Assembly: GCA_027451885.1 (NCBI GenBank)
Contig: DAIDHX010000177.1
Location: 1 to 49,880 of the forward strand
Reading direction: 5' to 3'
Source: Planctomycetales bacterium
GTDB lineage: Bacteria; Planctomycetota; Planctomycetia; Isosphaerales; Isosphaeraceae
Length of the DNA stretch: 49,880 bases
Shown here: positions 1 through 10,019 of the stretch, in pieces
Layout of the letters: every line of letters starts with the position of its first letter
How positions within the stretch are numbered: position 1 is the first letter of the stretch
Program-made: the position numbers and the translations under genes
Notes under the pieces: generated by a model
Told to the model about the DNA's origin: nothing
Databases searched by the model: none
What the model saw: only the letters and a program-made list of their open reading frames with translations

Positions 1-2
1 CG

Positions 3-524
3 CGTTATTACGTCCGCCTCGTCCGGCTGGCGGGCACAAAGCTCCCCGCGCACGCGCGGCGGTCGTTCGATGAGGAGGACGTTGCGCTCGACGCGTTCCA
101 GAGCTTCTGTGGTGGAGCGACCCGGGGGCAGTTCTCGAATCTGAAGAATCGCAAGGAGTTATGGCGGCTGCTGGCAACTCTCACGGTGCGCAAGGCGATC
201 ATGATCGTGCGCAGGCAGTCGCGCAAGAAACGGGGAGGCGGGCTGGTGCTGGGGGAATCGGGCGTTGCCGGCGGTCGTGACGCTGCCCCCGCGCGGCTTT
301 CGGCGGTGGTGCGCAAGACGCCCGGGCCAGACGAACATGTCCTGTCCGCGGACGCTGTTGAGCGGCTCTTCGCCCAGGTTGAAGATCCGATCCTGAGGCA
401 GATCGCTCTGCGCAAGATCGAGGGCTATTCCTCCGTCGAAATTGCGGCCGAGCTGGGTGTGACCAGCCGGACTGTCGACCGTAAGCTTTTGCTTCTGCGA
501 GAGATCTGGCAAGGAGCGATCTGA
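3..524 (+). CDS. ECF-family RNA polymerase sigma factor (5' end outside window)
   Basis: The frame is open from the left edge, so the start lies upstream. The visible 173 residues hold the end of region 2, with an acidic [12 protein letters not shown] stretch and the [13 protein letters not shown] helix, a basic linker, and a region 4 helix-turn-helix near the C terminus ([24 protein letters not shown]) that reads the -35 element in this family. Planctomycete ECF factors of this layout are usually paired with a Ser/Thr kinase instead of an anti-sigma factor. Here the TGA stop overlaps the ATG of the kinase gene (ATGA at 523-526), so the pair is translationally coupled. The family is clear; its target promoters cannot be told. 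Confidence 0.9.
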   Translation, partial: RYYVRLVRLAGTKLPAHARRSFDEEDVALDAFQSFCGGATRGQFSNLKNRKELWRLLATLTVRKAIMIVRRQSRKKRGGGLVLGESGVAGGRDAAPARLSAVVRKTPGPDEHVLSADAVERLFAQVEDPILRQIALRKIEGYSSVEIAAELGVTSRTVDRKLLLLREIWQGAI

Positions 525-2683
525 TGGCGGGCGACCTCACGATGGCCGGGCGCGTGGGCAAGACGGGCCTCCTTGAAATCGACGCCGTCTGCGATCGCTT
601 CGAAAGCGCCTGGCGCGCGGGCGATGCGCCTGACGCCGGGCGCTATCTCGAGATGGTTGCGCCCAGGCATCAGGGCCTGCTCCTGAAAGAGCTGCTTCTG
701 CTCGAGCGCGACTACCGCGCGAAGCGCGGCGAGAGAATCGACGCCGAGCACTGTCGCGCCCGCTTCGCGCGCTGGCTTGAAATCGTCGACGGCGTCCTGG
801 GCAAGCCAGAATCAGACGACCCCGAAAGCACCATTTGCACCTCCGCAGGCGCGCAGGCGCACACGCCTGAAGACGCAAGCGGCGACCTGGTCGCCCGGCT
901 CAAAACCGCCGGCTACGACATCGGCGACGAGCTCGGGCGCGGCGGCATGGGCGTGGTCTACCGCGCGATTCAGGTGGCTCTGGGCCGCCAGGTTGCGCTC
1001 AAGGTCGTCCGCGCCGGCGAGCTGGCAAGCGAAGCCGAGCTGCTCCGCTTCCAGAACGAGGCCGAGGCCGTCGCCCGGCTCGACCATCCCCACATCGTGC
1101 CCCTTTATGAAATCGGCCGCGTGGGCGGATCCCCTTACTTCAGCATGAAGCTCGTACCAGGCGCCAGCCTCGACAGGGTGCTCGAAGGCTACGTCAAATC
1201 ACCCCGCTCGGCCGCCCAGACTATGGCCCTCGTCGCCCGCGCTGTCCACCACGCCCACATCCGAGGCGTGCTCCACCGCGACCTCAAGCCCGCCAATATC
1301 CTGATCGACGCCGACGGAACTCCCTTTGTCACCGACTTCGGACTCGCCAAACGGCTCGATGTACCCACCGACCTCTCCTCGACGGGCCTCTTGATCGGCA
1401 CACCATCGTACATGGCGCCCGAGCAGGTCTCGGCCAATACGCCCCTGACCACCGCGACCGATATCCATGGGCTGGGGACCATTCTCTATGCCATGCTTGC
1501 CGGCAAGGCCCCCTTCGCGGGAACCACGCTCGTCGACACGCTCGACAAGGTGCGCGCCGCTGCGCCCGAACCGCTCTCGGCTCTGAACCCCGGCGTCGAC
1601 CGCGACCTCGAAACCATTTGCCTCAAATGCCTGGAAAAGGCCCCTTCGGAGCGCTACGCAAGCGCCCTTGAGCTCGCGCTTGATCTCGAGCGTTATCTGG
1701 CGGGTGAGCCCATCCAGGCCCGGCCCGCAACCGCGGCGGTTCGAACCTGGAAGTGGTGCAGGCGCAACCCTGCCCTCGCCGCGGCGTTGCTCCTGACGGT
1801 CGGCTCCTTCCTGGCGGGGTTCGCCGGCGTCGCCTGGAAATGGCGCGAGGCCGAACACGAACGCGCCAGAACCACGTTCATCAACCAGTTCCTCAACGAT
1901 CGCCTGCTCGCCGCGGCATCACCCGAGCGCGACCCGCTCGGCAAGAATCTCACCGTGCGCGAACTGCTCGATCGCGCCTCGGCACAGCTCGGCGGGCTCG
2001 TCCAGGAACAGCCCGAGATCGAGTCCGCACTCCGCGAAACCGTGGGAGGCGCTTACCTGGCGCTCGGCGAGGTTGAAAAGGCCAGGGAACATCTCCAGAT
2101 CGCACGCAAACTGACGCTCGAACACGATGGCCATGCGTCCCCCGCCGCAATCCGCCTGACCAACCTGATCGGCCGCGCCCTCAGCGATTCCGGCCAGAAG
2201 ACCGAAGCAGTCAAGCTGTTACAAGAAAACGCCCAGCTTGCCCACGCGACGCTTGGTCCCGCCAACCCGATCCGTCTCGACGCGGATGAAACGCTGGGGC
2301 AAGCGCTTGCGGACGCGGGAGAACTGGAGGCCGCGGCCGCGGAATTCACGCGGAATGTGGCCGATCGCCGCCGCATTCTGGGGCCGGAACACCCCGACAC
2401 GCTCCGCGCTGTGTATCGCCAGGGCCGGGTGCTGCTTGCACTGGGACGGCTCCAGGACGCGCTTGAAACCGCCAACGACTACGCCCATCACGTGCAATGT
2501 TCCCGCGGCGGCAACCACCCGGATAACGTGCTTGCGCTCCTGAATCAGGCCGAGGTCTACGCAGCGCTTGGGAATCGCGGTCAGGCTGCAATCCACTACC
2601 GCCGCGCGGCGACCGAGGCCGAGCGCATCCTCGGCCCCGACCACCCCCGTGTCCAGATGGCGCTGCGAGGTCTCCAGCACTAG
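524..2683 (+). CDS. Membrane Ser/Thr protein kinase with C-terminal TPR repeats
   Basis: A 719-residue Hanks-type kinase. A short N-terminal region of about 125 residues precedes the kinase domain (about 130-400): glycine loop GRGGMGVVY near 138, VALKVV with catalytic Lys160, HRDLKPAN from 251, DFGLAK from 271 and an APE motif. One transmembrane helix follows (about 415-438, [17 protein letters not shown]). The outer part (about 440-719) is helical with TPR-like units ending in the GPxHPxT pattern (for example [10 protein letters not shown]). It is coupled to the upstream ECF sigma gene and probably phosphorylates that factor or a partner in response to a signal sensed by the extracytoplasmic TPRs. 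The kinase call is from sequence; the signalling role is inferred from known planctomycete ECF-kinase pairs. Confidence 0.95.
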   Translation: MAGDLTMAGRVGKTGLLEIDAVCDRFESAWRAGDAPDAGRYLEMVAPRHQGLLLKELLLLERDYRAKRGERIDAEHCRARFARWLEIVDGVLGKPESDDPESTICTSAGAQAHTPEDASGDLVARLKTAGYDIGDELGRGGMGVVYRAIQVALGRQVALKVVRAGELASEAELLRFQNEAEAVARLDHPHIVPLYEIGRVGGSPYFSMKLVPGASLDRVLEGYVKSPRSAAQTMALVARAVHHAHIRGVLHRDLKPANILIDADGTPFVTDFGLAKRLDVPTDLSSTGLLIGTPSYMAPEQVSANTPLTTATDIHGLGTILYAMLAGKAPFAGTTLVDTLDKVRAAAPEPLSALNPGVDRDLETICLKCLEKAPSERYASALELALDLERYLAGEPIQARPATAAVRTWKWCRRNPALAAALLLTVGSFLAGFAGVAWKWREAEHERARTTFINQFLNDRLLAAASPERDPLGKNLTVRELLDRASAQLGGLVQEQPEIESALRETVGGAYLALGEVEKAREHLQIARKLTLEHDGHASPAAIRLTNLIGRALSDSGQKTEAVKLLQENAQLAHATLGPANPIRLDADETLGQALADAGELEAAAAEFTRNVADRRRILGPEHPDTLRAVYRQGRVLLALGRLQDALETANDYAHHVQCSRGGNHPDNVLALLNQAEVYAALGNRGQAAIHYRRAATEAERILGPDHPRVQMALRGLQH

Positions 2684-2719
2684 CGCCGTCAACCGATCGC
2701 AGCCGCCTCGGGAACTCAA

Positions 2720-4816
2720 TCAGCCTCCGCTGAGGCCATTGTCATGAGGCGCAATCATCACCACGCCCGTTGCGCCGGCCATCCCCTGGTTGTTCCCATC
2801 CAGCAAGATCCCCGCGCTCGACTGAATTCCCGAAGGGGGTGACGCGATCAGCAGAATCACCCCGCCCCTGGGCAACGGCGGCCGCCCATGCACCGTGATC
2901 GATACCGTGTTCGTCGCCACCGAGAAATTCACGGCGAACGGCAGCGCATGATACCGGGGTGTCAGCTTGCGCTTGATCCGTACATACTGAATAGCCGCAA
3001 CCTGGTAGTTTCCAGGATACATCACGGTCGCGGCGTTCATCGCCTCGTTGAACGTGAAGTTGAAGCTCGTGGAAAGAATCGGCCCGATCGGCTTGCCCTT
3101 CTTGTTAAGCCGGCGGTTGAAGACGACCTGCTCGCTGATAATGATCGGCGGCGGCGGGGGCGGCGGTGCTGTCACGCTAAACGTGGAAGAATCCCCTGTC
3201 GTCAGCCCGTTCGCCGCGAATGACAGCACATACCCAGTCCCAGGCGAGGCGATCGAAATCCCCGTAAACCAGGCCAGCCCCCCCGAGACCGGGATCTGGG
3301 TCGCGCCCTGCAGAGTCGCACCGCTCGGATCCTGAGCCAGCCCAAGATCAACAGCGCCGCTGAAATTGGTCACGACATTACCGAATTGGTCCACCACCGC
3401 CACGCCCGTGTTGAAGGGCTGGCCTCCCTCAAGGGTGGTCGGCGGCTGCAAGATCGGAACCAACCGCGTCGCTGCGCCCGGGGTGATGGTGATCGGCGAA
3501 GGGTTGATCGCCGCGAAACCCGCAGACGTGATCTGAAGCTGGTTGTTCGCAACCGCCACGGGCAGGCCGATCGAGAAGCTCGCCACCCCGCCGCTCGCAT
3601 TCTTGGACGCGCCGCCCAGAATCGTCTGATAAGGGTTCGGGCTCTGTGTCACCTGGATCGTGACCGATCCCTGGAAGCCCGCGTTAACCACCCCCGTCGC
3701 GTACACATCACTGACCGCGACCGGGAAAAGATGGCCCGCAATCGCGCTCGAAGGCGGCGGAGTGGACAGGACCAGATTCTGCGTCAGCACAATCTGCCCG
3801 ATGTTGTTACCCGTGACCTCGGTAAAATACATGTTGCCGTCAGGCGCGGTCACAATCGAAAAAGGCTCCGAATTCGACGTGGGCACGGGGAGCGAATTAC
3901 CCACGACTGCCAGACTCGATGTACTAAAGGCTTCGATCGCGTTCCCCAGGAAGTCCGTCAAGTAGAGCAGCCCGTCCGGCCCAGCCACGATGCCGGAAGG
4001 CGTTGTCCCCGCGCCCGTCGCGTATTCCTTGATCTTGCCGGTCTGCAGGTTGTATTGCCCCAACTGGCTGGCGTTCTGCTCGGTGAACCAGATCTGGCCG
4101 TCTGGCCCAGGTGTGATCTGGAACGGCTCGGCATTCGAGGTCGGCAATGGCGTTTCCGGCATGATCGCCTTCGTGGCCAGATTATATTCGCCGATGCCGC
4201 TTGTGCCGTTGGTGTTGCTTTGCTGCTCCGTGAAATAGATATTCCCATCCGCGCCCGAGGTAATGCCATAGGGCTCGGCATTCGCGGCCAGGCCGCTCAG
4301 CTCGCTGATCGTGTTGTTGGTCGTGTTGAAAACGCCGATCTGATTCGCGGTCAACTCGGTGAAATACATGTTGCCGTCCGAGCCCTCGGTAATGAGCTCG
4401 GGCTTCGATCCCGTCGTCGGGGTCGGATACTGGTTGAACTGCCCCGTGGCTGGGTTGTAAGTTCCGATCTCGCTCAAATTCGGCTCGGTGAAGTAAATCA
4501 CCCCGCCTGGCCCCGTGGCCATGCCCAACGGATCCGCATTGGCCGTCGGAATCGGCACATCGGTCACCGTGAGCGTGGTGGGGTTCAGCACCCCAATTTT
4601 GCCGACATTCGCCTCGGCAATGTAAATGTCGCCGTTGGTGCCGAGGGCCAGCGTTTCTGGAGTGGCGCCGGCCGTGGGTATCACCGCCTTGTTGATGGTC
4701 GTGAGCAACGCACGCGTCTCGAGCCGCTCCAGATCAAGCCTTCTTCTCCTGCGGTTTCCCACATTCCGGCCCATTCCAGTACCAATCCCCGTCGTGCTCG
4801 TGCCAAAGGCTCGCAT
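2720..4816 (-). CDS. Secreted streptogramin-lyase-like (Vgb) beta-propeller protein with Ig-like domains
   Basis: A 698-residue protein. The N terminus carries an Arg-rich stretch then LDLERLETRALLT, the motif seen at the start of many large exported planctomycete proteins. Residues about 45-350 are repeated blades of about 43 residues, each ending like GPDGQIWFTEQNASQLGQYN, which is the virginiamycin B lyase / NHL propeller pattern. Two Ig-like stretches follow, then a polyproline linker (PPPPPPP) and a C-terminal domain with FNEAMNAATV, typical of SbsA-like Ig domains. An AGGGAG ribosome site lies before the ATG at 4816. Virginiamycin lyase activity is not implied: planctomycetes carry many such propellers and this one may simply bind or adhere. 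It converges on the kinase gene with 36 bp between stops. Confidence 0.8.
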   Translation of the reverse strand: MRAFGTSTTGIGTGMGRNVGNRRRRRLDLERLETRALLTTINKAVIPTAGATPETLALGTNGDIYIAEANVGKIGVLNPTTLTVTDVPIPTANADPLGMATGPGGVIYFTEPNLSEIGTYNPATGQFNQYPTPTTGSKPELITEGSDGNMYFTELTANQIGVFNTTNNTISELSGLAANAEPYGITSGADGNIYFTEQQSNTNGTSGIGEYNLATKAIMPETPLPTSNAEPFQITPGPDGQIWFTEQNASQLGQYNLQTGKIKEYATGAGTTPSGIVAGPDGLLYLTDFLGNAIEAFSTSSLAVVGNSLPVPTSNSEPFSIVTAPDGNMYFTEVTGNNIGQIVLTQNLVLSTPPPSSAIAGHLFPVAVSDVYATGVVNAGFQGSVTIQVTQSPNPYQTILGGASKNASGGVASFSIGLPVAVANNQLQITSAGFAAINPSPITITPGAATRLVPILQPPTTLEGGQPFNTGVAVVDQFGNVVTNFSGAVDLGLAQDPSGATLQGATQIPVSGGLAWFTGISIASPGTGYVLSFAANGLTTGDSSTFSVTAPPPPPPPIIISEQVVFNRRLNKKGKPIGPILSTSFNFTFNEAMNAATVMYPGNYQVAAIQYVRIKRKLTPRYHALPFAVNFSVATNTVSITVHGRPPLPRGGVILLIASPPSGIQSSAGILLDGNNQGMAGATGVVMIAPHDNGLSGG

Positions 4817-6122
4817 CGTGGTGCTCCCTGAGTTGCTCGATCAATCGACCCCCATCATCAATCCAACGCACCGCGCTCGTCTTGGTATCTCTTCGTTCGA
4901 TTACTACTCCGTGAAGTTCGCTATGTTAGGGAATCCACGCATGGATCGCAAGCCCCTCTCTGGCCTTCCTGGCAAGTCCGGATCCACGCTGCCCCAGCCC
5001 TCCCCTGGATCAGCCTGATTCCAGGGAAGCTGCCGCGAACGGAAACACCGAGTGTCCACGGCGTCACCACCCAATTGTGCCTCATCAATTCCAACTGTCA
5101 CCCGGACAGAGACAGCCAGGTACCCGCCCCGCGATTTCTCGAACTCCTTCACTGGCTTGGCGTTGATAAAACGCAACAGACGCGCGAAGCGAGATTCTGT
5201 GCACCATGATATCGTGCAATTGAGGAGATCCGTTGCTTTCAGCCAAGATAAGCGGATCGGTCTGATTTCCGAATCGACCCTGGCGATGCCCCTTCCATGA
5301 TCTTGCCGACTTGATGTAAGATTATTTCTCGTTTTGGGATACGATCACGCGGCGACTGGCCATGGAGAAGGATTCGGCGATTGCATGGAACCGGGCCGGG
5401 TCGTGTGTGATGCCGTGTTTCAACCAGCCGGTGCAGGGGTAGGCGAGATCGAGCACGCGGGTTCGATGAAGGAATGGTTCGCCAAATTGGTGCTGCGTGT
5501 GATTTTGGAGTGAGTTAGGGCTTTTTTGTTTGAATTGGAAGCGATGGGCCGCTACAAGAGGTGCACTGTAAAAGTCCAAGCTTGTTGCGGCCTTTGTCGC
5601 TTCCGAGCCCTCGGGGACGATGTTTCGAGGGGGGATGGCGAAATTCGTTTCGCCGGGGCAAACTTGTCCCGAATCCTCGTCACGAGTCTCAGGTCCAGGG
5701 ACTAACATCAGGGATCGCACAACCACGCGACTTTTGAGACCGATCTGGGCGTCGGTAAGTGTGAGTTGAAAGGTGGTTTCGGCGCTAGCCCAGGCGCCAG
5801 GCTGTAAACCGCTGTTGCTTTTCGCCCATTCCGGCTATGAGGAGTCAATCTCCAGGGCGCCGGTACGCGGAAAGTTCCCAGGGTTGGGGGATTTGACCTT
5901 GTACGATGCGGAGCGGAGGGCTGGATCGGCGAATAGGCCGGCCTATTCCGTTGGTTGCCAGCACGAGGCTGGTCTCTCCTGTCTGCCGCGATCGTTCGAG
6001 GGGGATTTACGGCGATCTCACGAATCCGAATAACAGCGAGCGTACTTGTCCGCCGTGCTACTCAAGGATGTCTCTCATCCGAAACTCAGTTTGAATTACG
6101 TCTTCTGGGAGGAAGTGTGCAC
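4817..6122. other. Gene-poor stretch of 1.3 kb
   Basis: I see no convincing gene here. Short open frames exist on both strands (the longest is 134 codons on the minus strand, 5322-5726) but they have no recognisable motif, no good ribosome site and mixed composition. Base composition is visibly less GC-rich than the flanking genes. The right part must contain the promoter and leader of the PEP-CTERM gene. Decayed mobile DNA is possible but I found no terminal repeats. Confidence 0.5.
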
Positions 6123-6833
6123 ATGCGTATTCGTTTGATTGCTATGGCCCTGGCTGCGACCTTTATGTTCGCCGGCCTGGGCGCGTCGGCGCAAGCCGGC
6201 TCGTTGACCGTTCAGGACCTGATTAACGCTGGTTCCACCGGAACCGACATCACCCTGAGCAACGGCGTTGTGGTCAACGTCTCGAACGTAAGCTATACCC
6301 TGTCGAACCTTCAGCCGGACTACGTTGCTCCGAACGCGAGCGGTGTGATCGTCACCCTTGCTCAGTCTGGCAGCAACTACGGCCTCGAGTTTGCCGGCGG
6401 CTATGCCGCGTACAACGGCGGCTCGGTCGATATGTCGCTCAACTTGACGGTCACTGTGGTCAGCTCTGGCGTGCAGATTAGCGACATCGTTGGCAAGGCC
6501 GTGCTCGCGAGCACCGGTACCACCGGTTTCGCGCAGCTTTCCGAAACGGTGTCGCAGACCAATGGCACGTCGCTCATCGCGACGCAGACCATGACCCCGA
6601 CCTCGCCGACGTTCGCTGCGATGTTCGCGCCGCAGAGCTCGATCGTCATCAACAAGGACCTGCTGCTCGCGGGCGGCACGGACCTTTCGAGCACCGCCTC
6701 GGCCTCGAACTTCCAGCAGCTCCTTTCGTTTCAGGGCGTGGTTCCTGAGCCCGCCTCGATGGCGCTCCTGGGCATCGGCATGACCGGTCTCCTGGCGTTC
6801 CGCCGCTTGTTCAAGCGGACCGCGGTCGCCTGA
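6123..6833 (+). CDS. PEP-CTERM sorting-domain exported protein
   Basis: 236 residues. The ATG at 6123 is chosen because GGGAGGAAG (6107-6115) sits 7 bases upstream and a signal peptide follows at once (MRIRLIAMALAATFMFAG...ASAQA). The body (about 25-205) is rich in Ser, Thr, Val and Asn, as in a beta-rich surface protein, with no catalytic motif. The C terminus is a textbook PEP-CTERM tail: VPEPASMALLGIGMTGLLAF followed by RRLFKR, that is PEP motif, membrane helix and basic end. Such tails are cleaved and sorted by exosortase in bacteria that make exopolysaccharide. Function beyond export is unknown. A strong terminator follows at 6927. Confidence 0.92.
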   Translation: MRIRLIAMALAATFMFAGLGASAQAGSLTVQDLINAGSTGTDITLSNGVVVNVSNVSYTLSNLQPDYVAPNASGVIVTLAQSGSNYGLEFAGGYAAYNGGSVDMSLNLTVTVVSSGVQISDIVGKAVLASTGTTGFAQLSETVSQTNGTSLIATQTMTPTSPTFAAMFAPQSSIVINKDLLLAGGTDLSSTASASNFQQLLSFQGVVPEPASMALLGIGMTGLLAFRRLFKRTAVA

Positions 6834-6926
6834 CCTGAAGCGCGGATTCGGCGGTGTTGAGCTGCCGGACCGCGTCGTCATCATCAGCTCACGTTTCGTA
6901 CCACCCGAGACAGGGGCTTGCATTAG

Positions 6927-6972
6927 AAAGCGGCGGGCGAGATCCTCGGATCTTGTCCGCCGCTTTTGCTTT
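6927..6972 (+). terminator. Rho-independent terminator
   Basis: A 19-bp stem (6927-6945 with 6948-6966) with a 2-base loop and only G-U wobbles as imperfections, built on AAAGCGGCGGGC / GTCCGCCGCTTTT and followed by GCTTTTT. It lies 93 bases after the PEP-CTERM stop and just before the carboxypeptidase start, so it separates the two transcripts. Confidence 0.85.
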
Positions 6973-6991
6973 TTCACGCGGAGCCGCCACC

Positions 6992-8524
6992 GTGACGCTC
7001 GATCCGCTCTCGGCCTTCGACAATCTCAAAACTCACGGCCGCAAGCTCGCGCTGCTCGGATCCTGTAGCGCTGTGCTGGGCTGGGATGAGCAAACGGGCT
7101 TGCCCCCCGCCGCGGCGAATTTGCGCGGCGACCAGCTTGCGCTCCTCGCCGGCCTGCGCCATGAACAGATCACCCAGCCAAACTATCGAGAATGGCTCGA
7201 GATCGCCCTCGATTCCCCGCTCAACCGCGATCCCGAAAGCGATTCCGCCGCGATCTTGCGCGCGCTCAAGCGCGACCTCGACCGCGCCCGCAAGCTGCCT
7301 CAAACGCTGGTCGAGGAACTCGCCCGCACAACCTCCATCGCCCAGTCCGAATGGGTCGCCGCCCGCGCGGAGAATCACTTCAATCGCTTCAAACCCTGGC
7401 TTGAAAAGATCTTCGAGCTCAAACGCCAGGAGTCAGCCTGCCTCAAAGAAGGTACGGACGCCGCCAGCCCTTACGATCCCTTGCTCGACGAATACGAGCC
7501 TGGGCTGACCACCCAGGCGCTCGAGCCGATGTTCTCCGCGCTCAAGGCCGAGCTCAAGCCGCTGGTCGACCAGGTGGCTGAGCACTGCCGTGGCAAGGAG
7601 TTCGAGCGCATCCTGAAGCGATCCTTCCCAACGGACCGTCAGCGCGTATTTTGCGAGGCCGCGGCGGCGGGCGTGGGTTTCGACTTTTCCGCCGGCCGGC
7701 TGGATATTGCCGCTCATCCGTTTTGCTCAGGATTCGGTCCAGGCGATTGCCGGATCACCACGCATTACCACGAGACCAGCCTGTCTGATGCGTTCTACGG
7801 CGTGCTCCATGAAGTCGGCCACGGGCTTTACGAGCAGGGCTTGCCAGCCGACGCGTTTGGCACCCCGCTGGGCGAGTCGGTGTCGCTTGGGGTTCACGAA
7901 TCGCAATCGCGACTCTGGGAAAACCTCGTCGGCCGCGACCGAGGGTTCTGGACTTACTGGCTCCCCATCGCCCGGGGTGTGTTTCACGAGGCGTTCGCGG
8001 ATGTCTCGCTCGACGCCATTTTGTCCGCGGTCAACGTGGTCGAGCCCTCGCTCATCCGCATTCGCGCGGACGAATCCACATATAATCAGCACATTATCGT
8101 ACGCTTCGAGCTCGAGCGTGATCTGATTCAGGGTGATCTGGCCGTGGCTGATGTTCCCGCCGCCTGGCGCGACAAGTACCAGGCGCTTCTGGGCGTGACG
8201 CCCAGCACGGACGCCGAGGGCTGCATGCAGGACATCCACTGGAGTGCGGGTCTCATCGGCTATTTTCCCACATATACGCTGGGCAATCTCTACGCCGCGC
8301 GGCTGTTCCAGCAGGCCGAGCACGATCTTGGCGATCTGCAAACCGCATTCTCACGCGGTGATTTCGCGGGACTTCTCGGCTGGCTCCGCGACAGGATCCA
8401 TCGCCACGGCAGGCGCTTCGCTCCCGCCGATCTCATCCGCCGCGCGGCGCCCTCGGCCCCCACCGGACACAAGCCCCTCATCGACATGCTGCGAGCGCGC
8501 TACCAGAGAATCCACGGCATCTAA
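6992..8524 (+). CDS. M32-family metallocarboxypeptidase (carboxypeptidase Taq type)
   Basis: 510 residues if the GTG at 6992 is the start, which matches the usual 500-residue length of the family; upstream codons overlap the terminator and are unlikely to be translated. The N-terminal signature GWDEQTGLPPAA is typical of M32. The zinc site HEVGH is at 273-277, and HESQSRLWEN just downstream supplies the third ligand glutamate. The C-terminal part contains IHWSAGLIGYFPTYTLGNL, another M32 hallmark. The enzyme removes C-terminal residues from peptides in the cytoplasm. No partner gene is evident. Confidence 0.95.
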   Translation: MTLDPLSAFDNLKTHGRKLALLGSCSAVLGWDEQTGLPPAAANLRGDQLALLAGLRHEQITQPNYREWLEIALDSPLNRDPESDSAAILRALKRDLDRARKLPQTLVEELARTTSIAQSEWVAARAENHFNRFKPWLEKIFELKRQESACLKEGTDAASPYDPLLDEYEPGLTTQALEPMFSALKAELKPLVDQVAEHCRGKEFERILKRSFPTDRQRVFCEAAAAGVGFDFSAGRLDIAAHPFCSGFGPGDCRITTHYHETSLSDAFYGVLHEVGHGLYEQGLPADAFGTPLGESVSLGVHESQSRLWENLVGRDRGFWTYWLPIARGVFHEAFADVSLDAILSAVNVVEPSLIRIRADESTYNQHIIVRFELERDLIQGDLAVADVPAAWRDKYQALLGVTPSTDAEGCMQDIHWSAGLIGYFPTYTLGNLYAARLFQQAEHDLGDLQTAFSRGDFAGLLGWLRDRIHRHGRRFAPADLIRRAAPSAPTGHKPLIDMLRARYQRIHGI

Positions 8525-8616
8525 TATCGTACGCGTATGCTCGAATCCACTCCCGCGCGGTGTTACCATCGACATTTGTCATGTCCTGGTCTCATATCCG
8601 CGCAGGGGGGTCTGTC

Positions 8617-9987
8617 ATGAAGCGCCTGGTTTGGTTTGGGCTCGCGGCGGCTGGGGTGCTGGGGATGTCCTGGGCCATGCGCACGCGGATCATGCGTGCC
8701 CCGGGCGCGCCCTGGTCGTCGGGCGTGATGATCATGGGGAATCCAATCGAGCAAGCGAGCGCATTGCCAGGCCCTTCCGCTCAAGGCACCGTGCGGCTTT
8801 TGCCAGGATCACAACGCGTGGAGGCCCTGATCACGGCCGCCAGCTCGGGCGGGCTCGGCTTCGTGAAGTCGTACGAGCTGAAAGCGCGACCCAGGTTGCT
8901 CGAGCTGAACCGCGCGGACTCCCGGATCACACAGCAATGGCTTGCCGGCGGCCGCTTGCCCAGGCCAGGTGAGGCGGAGGTTCTCGCCGGAGCGCATCTG
9001 CCCGCCTCGGATTCGATCGAGGTGGGTGATCGCAAACTGGCGGTCGTGGGTGTGCTCCGTCCGGATGTTGGACTTTTGCTCGAGAGCTACATTCTCTTCT
9101 CCGCGACGAATCCCGAGAACCGCACGGACACGCGAGAGGACGCGGAGCAGCATCGGATTCTCTTGATCGAATCCCCGCCAGGCCAGGCGATTCCGCGGCC
9201 GTTTCACGAAGCGATCGATCGTCTGTTTCCTCCCGACAAGTACAGGCGAACGGCGTCGCCGGATCCTCTCAACGCCGCCGCGTTCTGGCTCTATCTCGCG
9301 AGCCAGGCGCTTTTCCTGCTGGGCGGGTCGGGCGTTTTCCTCGCGGTTTATCGCGGGCTGAGCCGCACGTGGAAAAGTCGCTTGCTGGCCGCGCCCCTGA
9401 TGGAGATCGTGCGCAGGCCGCGCCTGTTCTGGGCCGTGCATGCCATCTATTTCGGCCTCGTGATCCTGGGGTCGGTGTTGATTCGATCCTCGCCGGCGTT
9501 TCAGTCGTTCATGCTCGCCGCGGTCGAGCAGCAACTGTCGAGCCCAGGCGTTCTCGGTATCGCTGGCAAGGCGTACGCCAGCCAGAACGTGCCTTACGCC
9601 GCGGCGGTGACCTTTGTGATCAACATGTTCCTCGGCGCGCTGGCGATGATCACGCTTCCCGCGATTCTCATCCCTGGGTCTGGACTGATCGTTCCGGTTG
9701 GGCGCGCGCTCCTGTGGGGCATCCTGCTCGCGCCAAACGAGGCAAGCCTTGCCGCGCGCATGATCGCGCATTCGGGGACGCTCCTGCTCGAAGGGGAAGG
9801 CTATATTCTGGCGGCGTTTTTCGGCCTGCTCATCCCGGTCATGATCTTCGATCGCGCGCACGGCGGCGGCGTGCTCGAGCGATTCTGGCGCGGAATCGTG
9901 CTCAATTTGAAGGCAATTCCGCTCCTGGCGCTGGTGCTCATGGTCGCGGCGTGGTATGAAGCGTTTGAGGTCATCGCCCAACCGTGA
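8617..9987 (+). CDS. Multi-pass membrane protein, SpoIIM-like C-terminal part
   Basis: 456 residues from the ATG at 8617, which has AGGGGGG upstream and a membrane helix at once (LVWFGLAAAGVLGMSW); an ATG at 8581 is the alternative. Residues about 40-215 are extracytoplasmic and contain GGRLPRPGEAEVLAG and GDRKLAVVGVL, like the periplasmic domain of MacB/FtsX-type permeases. Then come about six helices, including FWLYLASQALFLLGGSGVF, LFWAVHAIYFGLVILGSVL and VTFVINMFLGALAMITLP. The stretch HSGTLLLEGEGYILAAF resembles the conserved end of SpoIIM/DUF95 proteins. It could be an ABC-transporter-associated membrane protein, but no ATPase gene is adjacent. It probably shares a transcript with the next gene (32-bp gap). 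Confidence 0.6.
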   Translation: MKRLVWFGLAAAGVLGMSWAMRTRIMRAPGAPWSSGVMIMGNPIEQASALPGPSAQGTVRLLPGSQRVEALITAASSGGLGFVKSYELKARPRLLELNRADSRITQQWLAGGRLPRPGEAEVLAGAHLPASDSIEVGDRKLAVVGVLRPDVGLLLESYILFSATNPENRTDTREDAEQHRILLIESPPGQAIPRPFHEAIDRLFPPDKYRRTASPDPLNAAAFWLYLASQALFLLGGSGVFLAVYRGLSRTWKSRLLAAPLMEIVRRPRLFWAVHAIYFGLVILGSVLIRSSPAFQSFMLAAVEQQLSSPGVLGIAGKAYASQNVPYAAAVTFVINMFLGALAMITLPAILIPGSGLIVPVGRALLWGILLAPNEASLAARMIAHSGTLLLEGEGYILAAFFGLLIPVMIFDRAHGGGVLERFWRGIVLNLKAIPLLALVLMVAAWYEAFEVIAQP

Positions 9988-10019
9988 GCGCCTCGATCCC
10001 TGATACCTGAGCCCACCGC

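Noticed and set aside
3386-4831. 481-codon plus-strand frame opposite the propeller gene
   Set aside because: Arg-rich repeats mirror the propeller blades on the other strand; it is a shadow of the repeats.
5322-5726. 134-codon minus-strand frame in the gene-poor stretch
   Set aside because: No recognisable domain, poor start and mixed composition; I could not tell it from chance.
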